Below are positions 1 through 7,576 of a DNA stretch of 64,000 nucleotides, piece after piece. Position 1 is the first letter of the stretch. Each line of letters begins with the position of its first letter. Source of the stretch: Metabacillus bambusae (lineage in GTDB: Bacteria; Bacillota; Bacilli; Bacillales; Bacillaceae); assembly GCF_017497975.1 (NCBI RefSeq), contig NZ_JAGDEL010000002.1:124001-188000 (forward strand). Direction: 5' to 3'. The position numbers and the translations under genes were made by a program. Below the pieces are notes generated by a model, which ran no database searches, was not told the origin of the DNA, and saw nothing but the letters and a program-made list of their open reading frames with translations.

Positions 1-42
1 AAATTGTAAAGTTTCTTTTATTCACTTTCATGAACCCCTCTT

Positions 43-58
43 TTGAAACCGGTTGCAA
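43..58. promoter_or_regulatory. LacI-family operator, left copy
   Basis: Near-palindrome TTGAAACCGGTTGCAA with one mismatched pair and a central CCGG, the form bound by LacI-family repressors. It lies immediately downstream of the -10 of the leftward promoter at 63-91. A 15/16 match in the same orientation lies at 224-239. The cognate repressor is not obvious in this window and is probably left of it. Confidence 0.65.
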
Positions 59-62
59 TTAA

Positions 63-91
63 ACTATAAACCTTCGAAAATTTCTTGTCAA
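63..91 (-). promoter_or_regulatory. leftward sigma-A promoter
   Basis: Read on the minus strand: TTGACA (91-86), 17-bp spacer, TATAGT (68-63). This is a near-consensus sigma-A promoter firing out of the left edge. The operator at 43-58 falls at the expected start site, so a bound repressor would block it. The gene served starts outside the window. Confidence 0.65.
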
Positions 92-196
92 ATGATATTT
101 TCATTTACATTTAGATTCTTATTCATGCATCCATAATGCCTACTTTCATAACTCCTTTCTTAATGAAGATTCAATTTAAATATTATCAAATTTGTA

Positions 197-225
197 TTGA
201 CAAAATGACTTAAAAAAAGTATATT
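197..225 (+). promoter_or_regulatory. rightward sigma-A promoter of the GH43 gene
   Basis: TTGACA (197-202), 17-bp spacer, TATATT (220-225). It gives a leader of about 200 nt before the GH43 start. The second operator (224-239) overlaps the end of the -10 box and the start site, which implies repression by a LacI-family protein. Confidence 0.7.
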
Positions 226-239
226 GAAACCGGTTGCAG
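224..239. promoter_or_regulatory. LacI-family operator, right copy
   Basis: TTGAAACCGGTTGCAG, identical to the copy at 43-58 except for the last base. It overlaps the -10 box of the rightward promoter. The centres of the two operators are 181 bp apart. Confidence 0.65.
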
Positions 240-440
240 TTGTTAGAAAATTCTAAATCAATTCTCCTCCCCCCTCTTTTGAAAAATAGTTATTCGTTAA
301 AATAATAACTTCTTACCCCAAGAATGACACACCTTAACATCAGCTTCTTGTTGGATCTGTATACATAAATCTTTCTTCCTTACAAGAAGTAGAGTGAATT
401 TCAAATCTATCAATATCCAACCCTATAAGGAGGAATGCAA

Positions 441-3400
441 TTGTCTAAGGTAGTAAAATTTTTTTCACTATTACTGACAATATTAATTCTCGTATCATCA
501 ACTTATTCGATCACACCAGCTTTTGCAGCAGGCACAAAAAGTGAAAATACAACAGGCTTTTCTGATCAAGAACTTAATGATAATGATTATATCCTTTATT
601 TTGTGAATGCTGGTGATCCAACTCCTTCAACTGTTGAAGGAATAGATAAAATGGGACTATATGCTAGTAAAACGGAGCAGATGTATGGCGCTGATCCTGT
701 CACAGGGAAAAAGTGGGGACTGGTTACCACGACAAGCAATACAACTGTTAATAATGCAGAAAACAAATATGGATCTCTGCGATATTATAATGGTCCACAA
801 ATACGTGAGAAGGCATTGAACTATAAGTTTGAATTACCTGACGGTGAGTATGATCTTACTCTAGGCTTTAAAAATCCATGGAGTGGTCGAAGTGTTAATA
901 TTTTCGGTGAGGGACAAAATCTATCAAATGGAGATTTTGATATTGGTAGCTATTCCGCTGAAAAAGAGGTTACCTATCAACAGGTTTCAGTAACAGACGG
1001 AGAATTGGATGTTGCTATTCAAGGACCTTCAACTGCTAGTCTAACAAACTATAATGATCCTTTGGTTAATTACATCATTGTAAAAAAATATATAATCATT
1101 CCACTTTCTGATTTGGAAGCAAAAATTAATACCGCAAAGGTTGAAGCGGAAAAAACAGATACTTATACAAAGGTCAGCCTAGATGCACTTAAAATGGCAA
1201 TCGAACAAGCAGATGCTTTGGTTAAAGAAATCAATGACGATAACTTAGATATAACCACAAAAGAAATACAGACAGAAATTCGTGCAAAAATAAAGAATTT
1301 GGAAACATCATTAGCAGGGCTCGCGCTAAACATTCCAAATGAATCCTTTAAACCTGGGGAAGTATGGAGAGATACAAACGGCGCGGTCATCCAAGCCCAT
1401 GGCGGCGGAATCATGTACGATGAAGAAACTAAAAAATACTTCTGGTATGGTGAAGATAAAACAAACGGTTATCTTCCAGCAAGAGGTGTAAGAGTTTATT
1501 CCTCTACAGACCTTTATAATTGGAAGGATGAGGGTCTTGCATTAACTGCAATTGAATCGATGGAACAATTTGCTTCAGATCCATTGATTTCAAAACTTTA
1601 TGAAGGCAGAACAGATAAAGCTGATATTTTAAATGATATTGGTACAGACAGGGTAATAGAAAGACCTAAAGTCATTTATAACGAAAAAACGAAGAAATAT
1701 GTCATGTGGATGCACACGGATGGCCCTTCAGAAACATCGAATGCAATATATGCAAAAGCTGAAGCTGGTTATGCATTAAGTGACTCACCTACAGGTCCTT
1801 TTATCTATCAAGAGAGTAACCGGATGGACCGAGCTCCTGAGGATGCAGAATATAATGGCCAGCCTAATCAACCAGGGATGGCGCGTGATATGAACTTATT
1901 TAAGGATGATGATGGTACAGCCTACCTCATTTATTCAAGTGAAGAAAACATGACGATCTATATATCAAAACTGAATGAAAGCTATACAGATGTTGTTGGT
2001 TGGCATAGAGATGGGAATGTCGAACGTGATACGACTTATAAAGCTGTATATGGCGAGGATTACGTTAGGGTATTTCCAGGTGCACAACGTGAGGCACCTG
2101 CAATGTTCAAATATAATGGGAAGTACTATATGATCACTTCTGGAGCAACTGGATGGGCACCTAACCCAGCTAGATTTACAGTTGCTGATGAGATTTTTGG
2201 AGAATGGAAGCCATTGCGCGATCCAGCAGTTGGAGAAAAATCCTCCACAACATTTGATTCACAAAGCACTAATGTTATTCCTGTTGATCCTGAAAAAGGG
2301 AAATTTATATTCATGGGTGACAGGTGGAATTCAAGCAAATTACAGGATTCCCGCTATGTATGGCTTCCAATTGAATTTGGACAAGATGATGAAATTATTT
2401 TGCAATGGTATGATGAGTGGAAATTAGATATTTTAGACAGAATGGGAAGAGTTACAATCAACACTGAATTACCCGAAAAGGTAGCCGTAGATCAATTGCC
2501 AAAACTACCAAATGTTATTCAGGTTACAAATTCAGAAGGAAATCAATTGGAAACGCCGGTATCTTGGGAAATTAATGCTGAAGATTTTGCAAAGCCTGGC
2601 ACTGTTATTGTTGAAGGTACACTTTCTGAATTAGCAAATAAGGTTATTAGGACAAAAATACTTGTCATTCCTGATCATGTAACTTATTTTGTCCATGCTG
2701 GTGGTGCTGAAACTAGCGATTACAAGTTATGGTCTTCTTATATGCAAAAAACGCTTATAAACAAAGAGATTATCGACCAAAAATATGATCCAGAGAATGG
2801 GCAATCATGGGGATATGTAGGAGATCGTACTAAACCTGCCGGCAGTGAAGGTGGCGATCTATTCTCTGCATTACGATACCTACTAAGTGGCTCTGGAGAT
2901 GACCTTTCTTATAAATTTGATTTAAAAAATGGAAAATATACAGTTTATACAGGGCTTTATGACCCTTGGTATACTTCCACAAGAGGAAGCAGAAAAGCGG
3001 ATATTTTACTGAATGGTGAAACGAAAACGAAAGGATACGTCTTTACGGATTCATATGACGTACTTGGCTACAATAATGTGAACATTACGGATGGAAAGCT
3101 TGACCTTACTGTTCGTAGGGTACCTGGTTCTCCTGATCCTCAAATTAGCTGGATCATGATTGTTGAGGAAGATACAACAGCACCTACTGGAGATTTTACG
3201 ATTAACTCTGGAGCAGAATTCACGAATGATCAACATGTAAATCTTTCCCTGAATGCAGAGGATGATTTAAGTGGAGTGAATCAAGCACGCTTTTCTAGTG
3301 ACTCAGAAAATTGGACTGAATGGGACAATTATGCTTCATCAAAGGATTTTGTTTTACCAACAGGTGATGGTGAGAAAACAATATTTGTTCAATTTAAAGA

Positions 3401-3914
3401 CAATGCCGAAAACATTAGTCCTACCTATCAAAAGCAAATTTCGTTAGATACAAATGGACCTGTGATTGAGTTTTCGGGAAATGAAGAAACATATACAGTA
3501 GATTCGAAAGTAGCCATCTCCTGTCGTGCTGTTGACGAATTATCAGGTATCGCTAATGCAGAATGCCCAACTATTGAAGGACCTGCTTACAATTTCACAC
3601 TAGGTGAGAATAAAATTTCAGCTACTGCGACTGACAACGCTGGAAACAAAGGTGAAGTTGAAGCAACATTTACGGTTACGGTTGATTTTAACAGTTTAAG
3701 CCATTTAACAGAAGAATTTGTGAATCAAGAGAGCATTGCACACTCTCTTACAACAAAGCTTTTATCTGCTGAAGAAGCAGCTGAGCGAGGGAATACTGAA
3801 GCAATGGAAGGCAAAATAAAAGCTTACATTAACCAGTTATCTGCTCAAAGTGGGAAGTCAATTTTAAATGAAAATGCTGATTTATTGATTTCTTTGTCGA
3901 ATAAACTAAAATAG
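441..3914 (+). CDS. secreted multidomain GH43-family glycoside hydrolase
   Basis: Probably an extracellular enzyme on arabinogalactan-type side chains. Residue numbers count from the ATG at 435. A signal peptide (about 1-31, ending TPAFA-A) is followed by a malectin/CBM-like module (about 48-215), a FIVAR-like helical segment (223-300), the GH43 five-bladed propeller (about 309-675), a bacterial Ig-like domain, a second copy of the malectin-like module (about 749-915), two Ig-like repeats and a helical tail. The propeller starts with an AHGGG motif where most GH43 enzymes carry the Asp general base; that is a feature of exo-beta-1,3-galactanase-type GH43 proteins. No sortase, S-layer or membrane anchor is visible. 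AAGGAGG (427-433) is only 1 nt from ATG 435 but 7 nt from in-frame TTG 441, so TTG 441 is preferred. Family is confident; substrate is inference. Confidence 0.85.
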   Translation: MSKVVKFFSLLLTILILVSSTYSITPAFAAGTKSENTTGFSDQELNDNDYILYFVNAGDPTPSTVEGIDKMGLYASKTEQMYGADPVTGKKWGLVTTTSNTTVNNAENKYGSLRYYNGPQIREKALNYKFELPDGEYDLTLGFKNPWSGRSVNIFGEGQNLSNGDFDIGSYSAEKEVTYQQVSVTDGELDVAIQGPSTASLTNYNDPLVNYIIVKKYIIIPLSDLEAKINTAKVEAEKTDTYTKVSLDALKMAIEQADALVKEINDDNLDITTKEIQTEIRAKIKNLETSLAGLALNIPNESFKPGEVWRDTNGAVIQAHGGGIMYDEETKKYFWYGEDKTNGYLPARGVRVYSSTDLYNWKDEGLALTAIESMEQFASDPLISKLYEGRTDKADILNDIGTDRVIERPKVIYNEKTKKYVMWMHTDGPSETSNAIYAKAEAGYALSDSPTGPFIYQESNRMDRAPEDAEYNGQPNQPGMARDMNLFKDDDGTAYLIYSSEENMTIYISKLNESYTDVVGWHRDGNVERDTTYKAVYGEDYVRVFPGAQREAPAMFKYNGKYYMITSGATGWAPNPARFTVADEIFGEWKPLRDPAVGEKSSTTFDSQSTNVIPVDPEKGKFIFMGDRWNSSKLQDSRYVWLPIEFGQDDEIILQWYDEWKLDILDRMGRVTINTELPEKVAVDQLPKLPNVIQVTNSEGNQLETPVSWEINAEDFAKPGTVIVEGTLSELANKVIRTKILVIPDHVTYFVHAGGAETSDYKLWSSYMQKTLINKEIIDQKYDPENGQSWGYVGDRTKPAGSEGGDLFSALRYLLSGSGDDLSYKFDLKNGKYTVYTGLYDPWYTSTRGSRKADILLNGETKTKGYVFTDSYDVLGYNNVNITDGKLDLTVRRVPGSPDPQISWIMIVEEDTTAPTGDFTINSGAEFTNDQHVNLSLNAEDDLSGVNQARFSSDSENWTEWDNYASSKDFVLPTGDGEKTIFVQFKDNAENISPTYQKQISLDTNGPVIEFSGNEETYTVDSKVAISCRAVDELSGIANAECPTIEGPAYNFTLGENKISATATDNAGNKGEVEATFTVTVDFNSLSHLTEEFVNQESIAHSLTTKLLSAEEAAERGNTEAMEGKIKAYINQLSAQSGKSILNENADLLISLSNKLK

Positions 3915-4249
3915 TACTCCTTTAAGTGTTTAAAAGGAAGGGCATAAGTCCCTTCCTTTTCTTGGTTTTATTTTATTTAATCGTGACATCGTGACACCAC
4001 ATTCATCTATTTGGTTAATACTTATAGCTACATTGTAACTGCCTATACTTAATAAAACATCAAACCATCTTGTATAAAAATGATAGAATCATGGGGGTGT
4101 TTATCTAGATAAAATGCGAAAAGGAAGTAATAATTTAGATTATGAATTTATACGTGTTCCATACTATTAAAGACAAAGTGGGAAAAACAAACCAAATGAA
4201 ACTCTCTGCCCTTCCTCTAAATTGATAACTTTTAATTTAAGCTTAAATC
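3915..4249. other. intergenic stretch without a gene
   Basis: Holds the GH43 terminator at 3932-3970. After it I see only AT-rich DNA with a short tandem ATCGTGAC repeat near 3983-3998. No convincing reading frame or promoter was found. Confidence 0.5.
3932..3972 (+). terminator. rho-independent terminator after the GH43 gene
   Basis: Perfect 11-bp stem AAAAGGAAGGG (3932-3942) with CCCTTCCTTTT (3950-3960), a 7-nt loop, and a T-rich tail. It begins 17 nt after the stop codon. Confidence 0.85.
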
Positions 4250-4549
4250 TTAAATCTCATAATCTACTACAATGACATTATCTATAATTCCCGATAAAGA
4301 CGAAACAAATTCTTGGTGAAATGGATGGGGTAAATAATCATCAAGAGCTTGCTTATTTTTAAAGGTTATACGCAAGCCCAATATGTATCCTTGGATTTGT
4401 TCTATTTCTTCTGTGACGTTAATACCTGCAGTGAGTTCAACGATACCAGGGATTCTTCCTTTAAAAGATTTAAGCTGATTAAGAAGGTTTTGTTGTTTTT
4501 CAGGGGTAATGTTTTCATTAAATTTAAACGTAACAATGTGTTCGTACAT
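4250..4549 (-). CDS. Dabb-family (stress-responsive alpha/beta-barrel) protein
   Basis: A small protein of about 99 residues with the Dabb pattern: an N-terminal YEHIVTFKF strand, a central IPGIVELTAGINV segment and a C-terminal histidine-rich HPFHQEFV stretch. Dabb proteins are dimeric ferredoxin-like folds of varied or unknown function. The longest frame starts at 4555, but the GAGGA ribosome site abuts that ATG and sits 6 nt before the ATG at 4549, so the later start is preferred. It follows the GH78 gene on the same strand but is separated from it by a strong terminator, so it is probably not part of that operon. Its length recalls L-rhamnose mutarotase, but the sequence pattern is Dabb. 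Confidence 0.7.
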   Translation of the reverse strand: MYEHIVTFKFNENITPEKQQNLLNQLKSFKGRIPGIVELTAGINVTEEIEQIQGYILGLRITFKNKQALDDYLPHPFHQEFVSSLSGIIDNVIVVDYEI

Positions 4550-4594
4550 GTTCATTCCTCTTTTCTGTAATGAATTATTGTTCTAGCATTTAAT

Positions 4595-4632
4595 GATAAG
4601 AAAAAGTCAGCATTTGCTGACTTTTTCTTATC
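4595..4632 (-). terminator. terminator of the rhamnosidase operon
   Basis: Perfect 18-bp inverted repeat (4595-4612 and 4615-4632) with a minimal loop and A/T runs inside the arms. It lies 6 nt beyond the GH78 stop codon. The long arms suggest it works on both strands. Confidence 0.85.
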
Positions 4633-4637
4633 GAGTA

Positions 4638-7559
4638 TTAACTACCTACAGAATCTAATTCCACCTCTAGTGCATTTAGGTCATTAATAAGTTCATTAAG
4701 CCTATCCTCAGTCATCTTTGTCATTGGATTTTCTAGCAATTTATTAATTGGATGTATTCTTAATTGAGCAAGAATACCGTGAGGATTGGAAATACCAGGT
4801 ATAGTTTTTTCTAATACTTGTGCTGTATCCTCATCTGCTAGCAAGTCAATGATTAGAGAATCTGCAGAATAAATCGTTTTAAGTCCTCGCTCATTCGTAT
4901 AAGCAAAACGATACGAACCAGACCCAACTACAAGGGAGATCCCCTCTTCTGTTTGAGTTACATCTAGTACACCTTCTGTTTTCATGATGGCGATACCGTT
5001 TTCTTTGACATCGTCTATCCTAGCATATGGCAAGATAATAGTTGCTGTTGTATTTGATGGAACTTCTACTTCGACTCTTACTTCTTTATGAGTTATATTC
5101 CATGCAGATTCGATTTTTCCGTACATGGATTGGTGTGTTGCACGTGCGTATGTCATTTCTTTTCCGCCGATTCTAGGCTTGATACGAATTCGTTTATAAG
5201 CTGGCTCTGACTCATCCATGTCTAGTCCTGCAACAATTCTGTACATCCAATCACCAATGGCACCATATGCGTAATGATTGAACGAATTCATATCATCACT
5301 CCAAAATGAGCCATCTTCTTTAATTCCGTCCCAATGTTCCCATATAGTTGTTGCCCCTTTTATTACAGGGTATAACCATGAAGGATAAGCCTCTTGGAGG
5401 AGTAGCTTCATTGCTGTTTCATGATAGCCATTATTGGAAAGAGTTAAGTTTAAGTATGGTGTACCAACAAAGCCTGTGGTTAAATGGTAGTCATTATCTA
5501 AAACCATCTCATTTAAATCACGTGCCACTCGTTCTTTTACTTTTCCTTCGACAAGGTCAAACATTAACGTAAGGACATGTGCAGTTTGTGTAGAAACAGC
5601 TAATCTACCCAAAGGTGTCACAAACTCATCTCTGTAATATTTCTTGATCTGATTCAATAGATCGGTATACAGTTTAACATCTTCTGTTTTGTTTAATACA
5701 TTTGCCGTGTCACGTAAAAGTTGTGTTGAGTAAGCATAATAAGCAGTAGCAACTAATTCATTTGGAGTAGCACCAAAATAGCTGTCTTCTTTTGCATCTA
5801 AAGCAAGCCAATCTCCAAAATGGAAGCCTGTATTCCAAGCGAATTCATTATTACCTTGGGCACGGATATATTCCACCCAAGCTTTCATACTAGTATACTG
5901 TTCTTCTAGAAGTCTTTTATCACCATAGCTAAGGTATACTGTCCATGGACAAATGACGGCCGCATCACCCCATGCTGCAGATGAATGACCATCAATTACA
6001 TTTGGAATAACAAAAGGAACTCCACCATCTGGAAGTTGATCTGCCTCTAAATCACGAAGCCACTTAGTAAAGAATTGTCCTCCATGATAATTGAATAGTG
6101 CTGTTCGAATGAACACTTGGGCGTCACCTGTCCAGCCTAAACGTTCATCACGTTGTGGACAATCTGTTGGTACATCAACAAAGTTTCCTCGTTGTCCCCA
6201 TTGGATATTTTGTTGCAGCTGATTAACCATTGGGTTTGAGCACTCAAAATCTCCCTTTGGTGCCATGTCTGAGTGAATGACCTCACCAACAAAATGATCT
6301 AATGAAAGATCGTTCTCTTGATTAGGGAAGCCTTCTACCTTAACATAGCGGAAGCCTTGGAATGTGAAATATGGTGCATAACTTTCCGTTCCCTCACCCT
6401 TTGTTATATATTCAACCGTTTGTTTTGCTGTCCTAAGATTACCGAAATAAATATTGCCGTCTTTATCAAGGATTTCTGCATGCTTTAAGACAATTTTTGT
6501 ACCTTCTGGAGCATTAACTGTAAATCGAATTCGGCCAACCATGTTTTGCCCCATATCTAAGACAGTATCACCGGCAGGAGTGACAAATACAGAAACAGGT
6601 TTAATCGTTTCTGTTACTCGAGTTGGATTGTTTTCTTGGGCAACTAATTTTGTTAACTGGATATTATTGACGACTACATTTTTCCAATTTCCATCATTAA
6701 AGGAAGGATTGCTCCACCCATCTTGGTCAAGCCGCGCATCATATGTTTCCCCATGATAAATCTCTGAGTAAAGAATTGGTCCTGTGGCAGCCTTCCAAGT
6801 TTCATCGGTTACGATAACTTCTTCTGTTCCGTCATGATAGTGGACAACCAATTGAATTAATACTCCTCGCTTTTCACCGTAAATATTACTCTTACCTTCC
6901 CAAGCGAGATTACCTTTGTACCAACCATCTGCTAACATAACACCAATAGCATTCGATTGTTCATTCAACTGAGCTGTCACATCATATGTTTGATATTGGA
7001 TACGTTGGCAATAACTAGTCCATCCAGGAGTTAGTAATTCATCGCCAACTCTATCACCATTTAATGAAATCTCGTAAAGACCAACACCTGTTGCATAAAT
7101 ACGTGCAGATGCAATACCATCTTTTAAATCAAATTCTTTCCGTAATAGAAAAGCAGGCTCAGACATTGGATCAAGTTCTTCTGGATTCGGAGTAATCCAC
7201 TTTGCTTGCCACTCAGACGTTTCAAATAGGGCTGTTTCCCACCATGCAACATTACTCCACTCTGATTCACGTCTATGGTTATCCCATAACTTAACACGGT
7301 AATAGTATCTTGTGCGAGATACTAGATCAGGACCTTCATATACGATATGAAGTGATTGATCAGAAGCCGTACACCCTGTATCCCAGAGCGGCTTTTCAAA
7401 ATTATTTTCTGAAAGAGAAACTTGAACTTGGTAAGCAACTTGTATTGTTCCTCGTTTGTCAGACTTAATTTGCCAACTCACTCGTGGTTTTCTTACATCA
7501 ATCCCAAGTGGGTTCGTTTTATACTCACACGTTAAAGCGGATACATGTAATTCGTTCAT
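4638..7559 (-). CDS. GH78 alpha-L-rhamnosidase (DCPQRDER type)
   Basis: Hydrolyses terminal alpha-L-rhamnose from glycans. No signal peptide is visible, so it acts in the cytoplasm on imported oligosaccharides. N-terminal beta-sandwich domains (ATGVGLYEISLNG, GEKRG) precede the (alpha/alpha)6 barrel. The acid motif DCPQRDERLGWTGD has Glu at about residue 472; the base motif TTIWEHWDG has Glu at about 741. A C-terminal tail of about 85 residues (SLIIDLLADEDTAQ) looks like a small extra helical domain. The longest frame starts at 7577, overlapping the stop of the upstream rhamnosidase gene; AAGGGGAG at 7574-7567 instead serves the tandem ATGs at 7562/7559, and 7559 gives 7-nt spacing. Last enzyme of the ABC/rhamnosidase operon. 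Confidence 0.9.
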   Translation of the reverse strand: MNELHVSALTCEYKTNPLGIDVRKPRVSWQIKSDKRGTIQVAYQVQVSLSENNFEKPLWDTGCTASDQSLHIVYEGPDLVSRTRYYYRVKLWDNHRRESEWSNVAWWETALFETSEWQAKWITPNPEELDPMSEPAFLLRKEFDLKDGIASARIYATGVGLYEISLNGDRVGDELLTPGWTSYCQRIQYQTYDVTAQLNEQSNAIGVMLADGWYKGNLAWEGKSNIYGEKRGVLIQLVVHYHDGTEEVIVTDETWKAATGPILYSEIYHGETYDARLDQDGWSNPSFNDGNWKNVVVNNIQLTKLVAQENNPTRVTETIKPVSVFVTPAGDTVLDMGQNMVGRIRFTVNAPEGTKIVLKHAEILDKDGNIYFGNLRTAKQTVEYITKGEGTESYAPYFTFQGFRYVKVEGFPNQENDLSLDHFVGEVIHSDMAPKGDFECSNPMVNQLQQNIQWGQRGNFVDVPTDCPQRDERLGWTGDAQVFIRTALFNYHGGQFFTKWLRDLEADQLPDGGVPFVIPNVIDGHSSAAWGDAAVICPWTVYLSYGDKRLLEEQYTSMKAWVEYIRAQGNNEFAWNTGFHFGDWLALDAKEDSYFGATPNELVATAYYAYSTQLLRDTANVLNKTEDVKLYTDLLNQIKKYYRDEFVTPLGRLAVSTQTAHVLTLMFDLVEGKVKERVARDLNEMVLDNDYHLTTGFVGTPYLNLTLSNNGYHETAMKLLLQEAYPSWLYPVIKGATTIWEHWDGIKEDGSFWSDDMNSFNHYAYGAIGDWMYRIVAGLDMDESEPAYKRIRIKPRIGGKEMTYARATHQSMYGKIESAWNITHKEVRVEVEVPSNTTATIILPYARIDDVKENGIAIMKTEGVLDVTQTEEGISLVVGSGSYRFAYTNERGLKTIYSADSLIIDLLADEDTAQVLEKTIPGISNPHGILAQLRIHPINKLLENPMTKMTEDRLNELINDLNALEVELDSVGS

Positions 7560-7576
7560 CATAAATCTCCCCTTCA

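Noticed and set aside
2182-2427. Alternative same-strand frame inside the GH43 gene
   Set aside because: The GH43 propeller frame is continuous here with conserved motifs; the alternative frame has none.
4250-4549. Possible L-rhamnose mutarotase because of size and nearby rhamnosidases
   Set aside because: The sequence follows the Dabb pattern (YEHIVTFKF, HPFHQEFV) and not the RhaM pattern, and it is cut off from the operon by a strong terminator.
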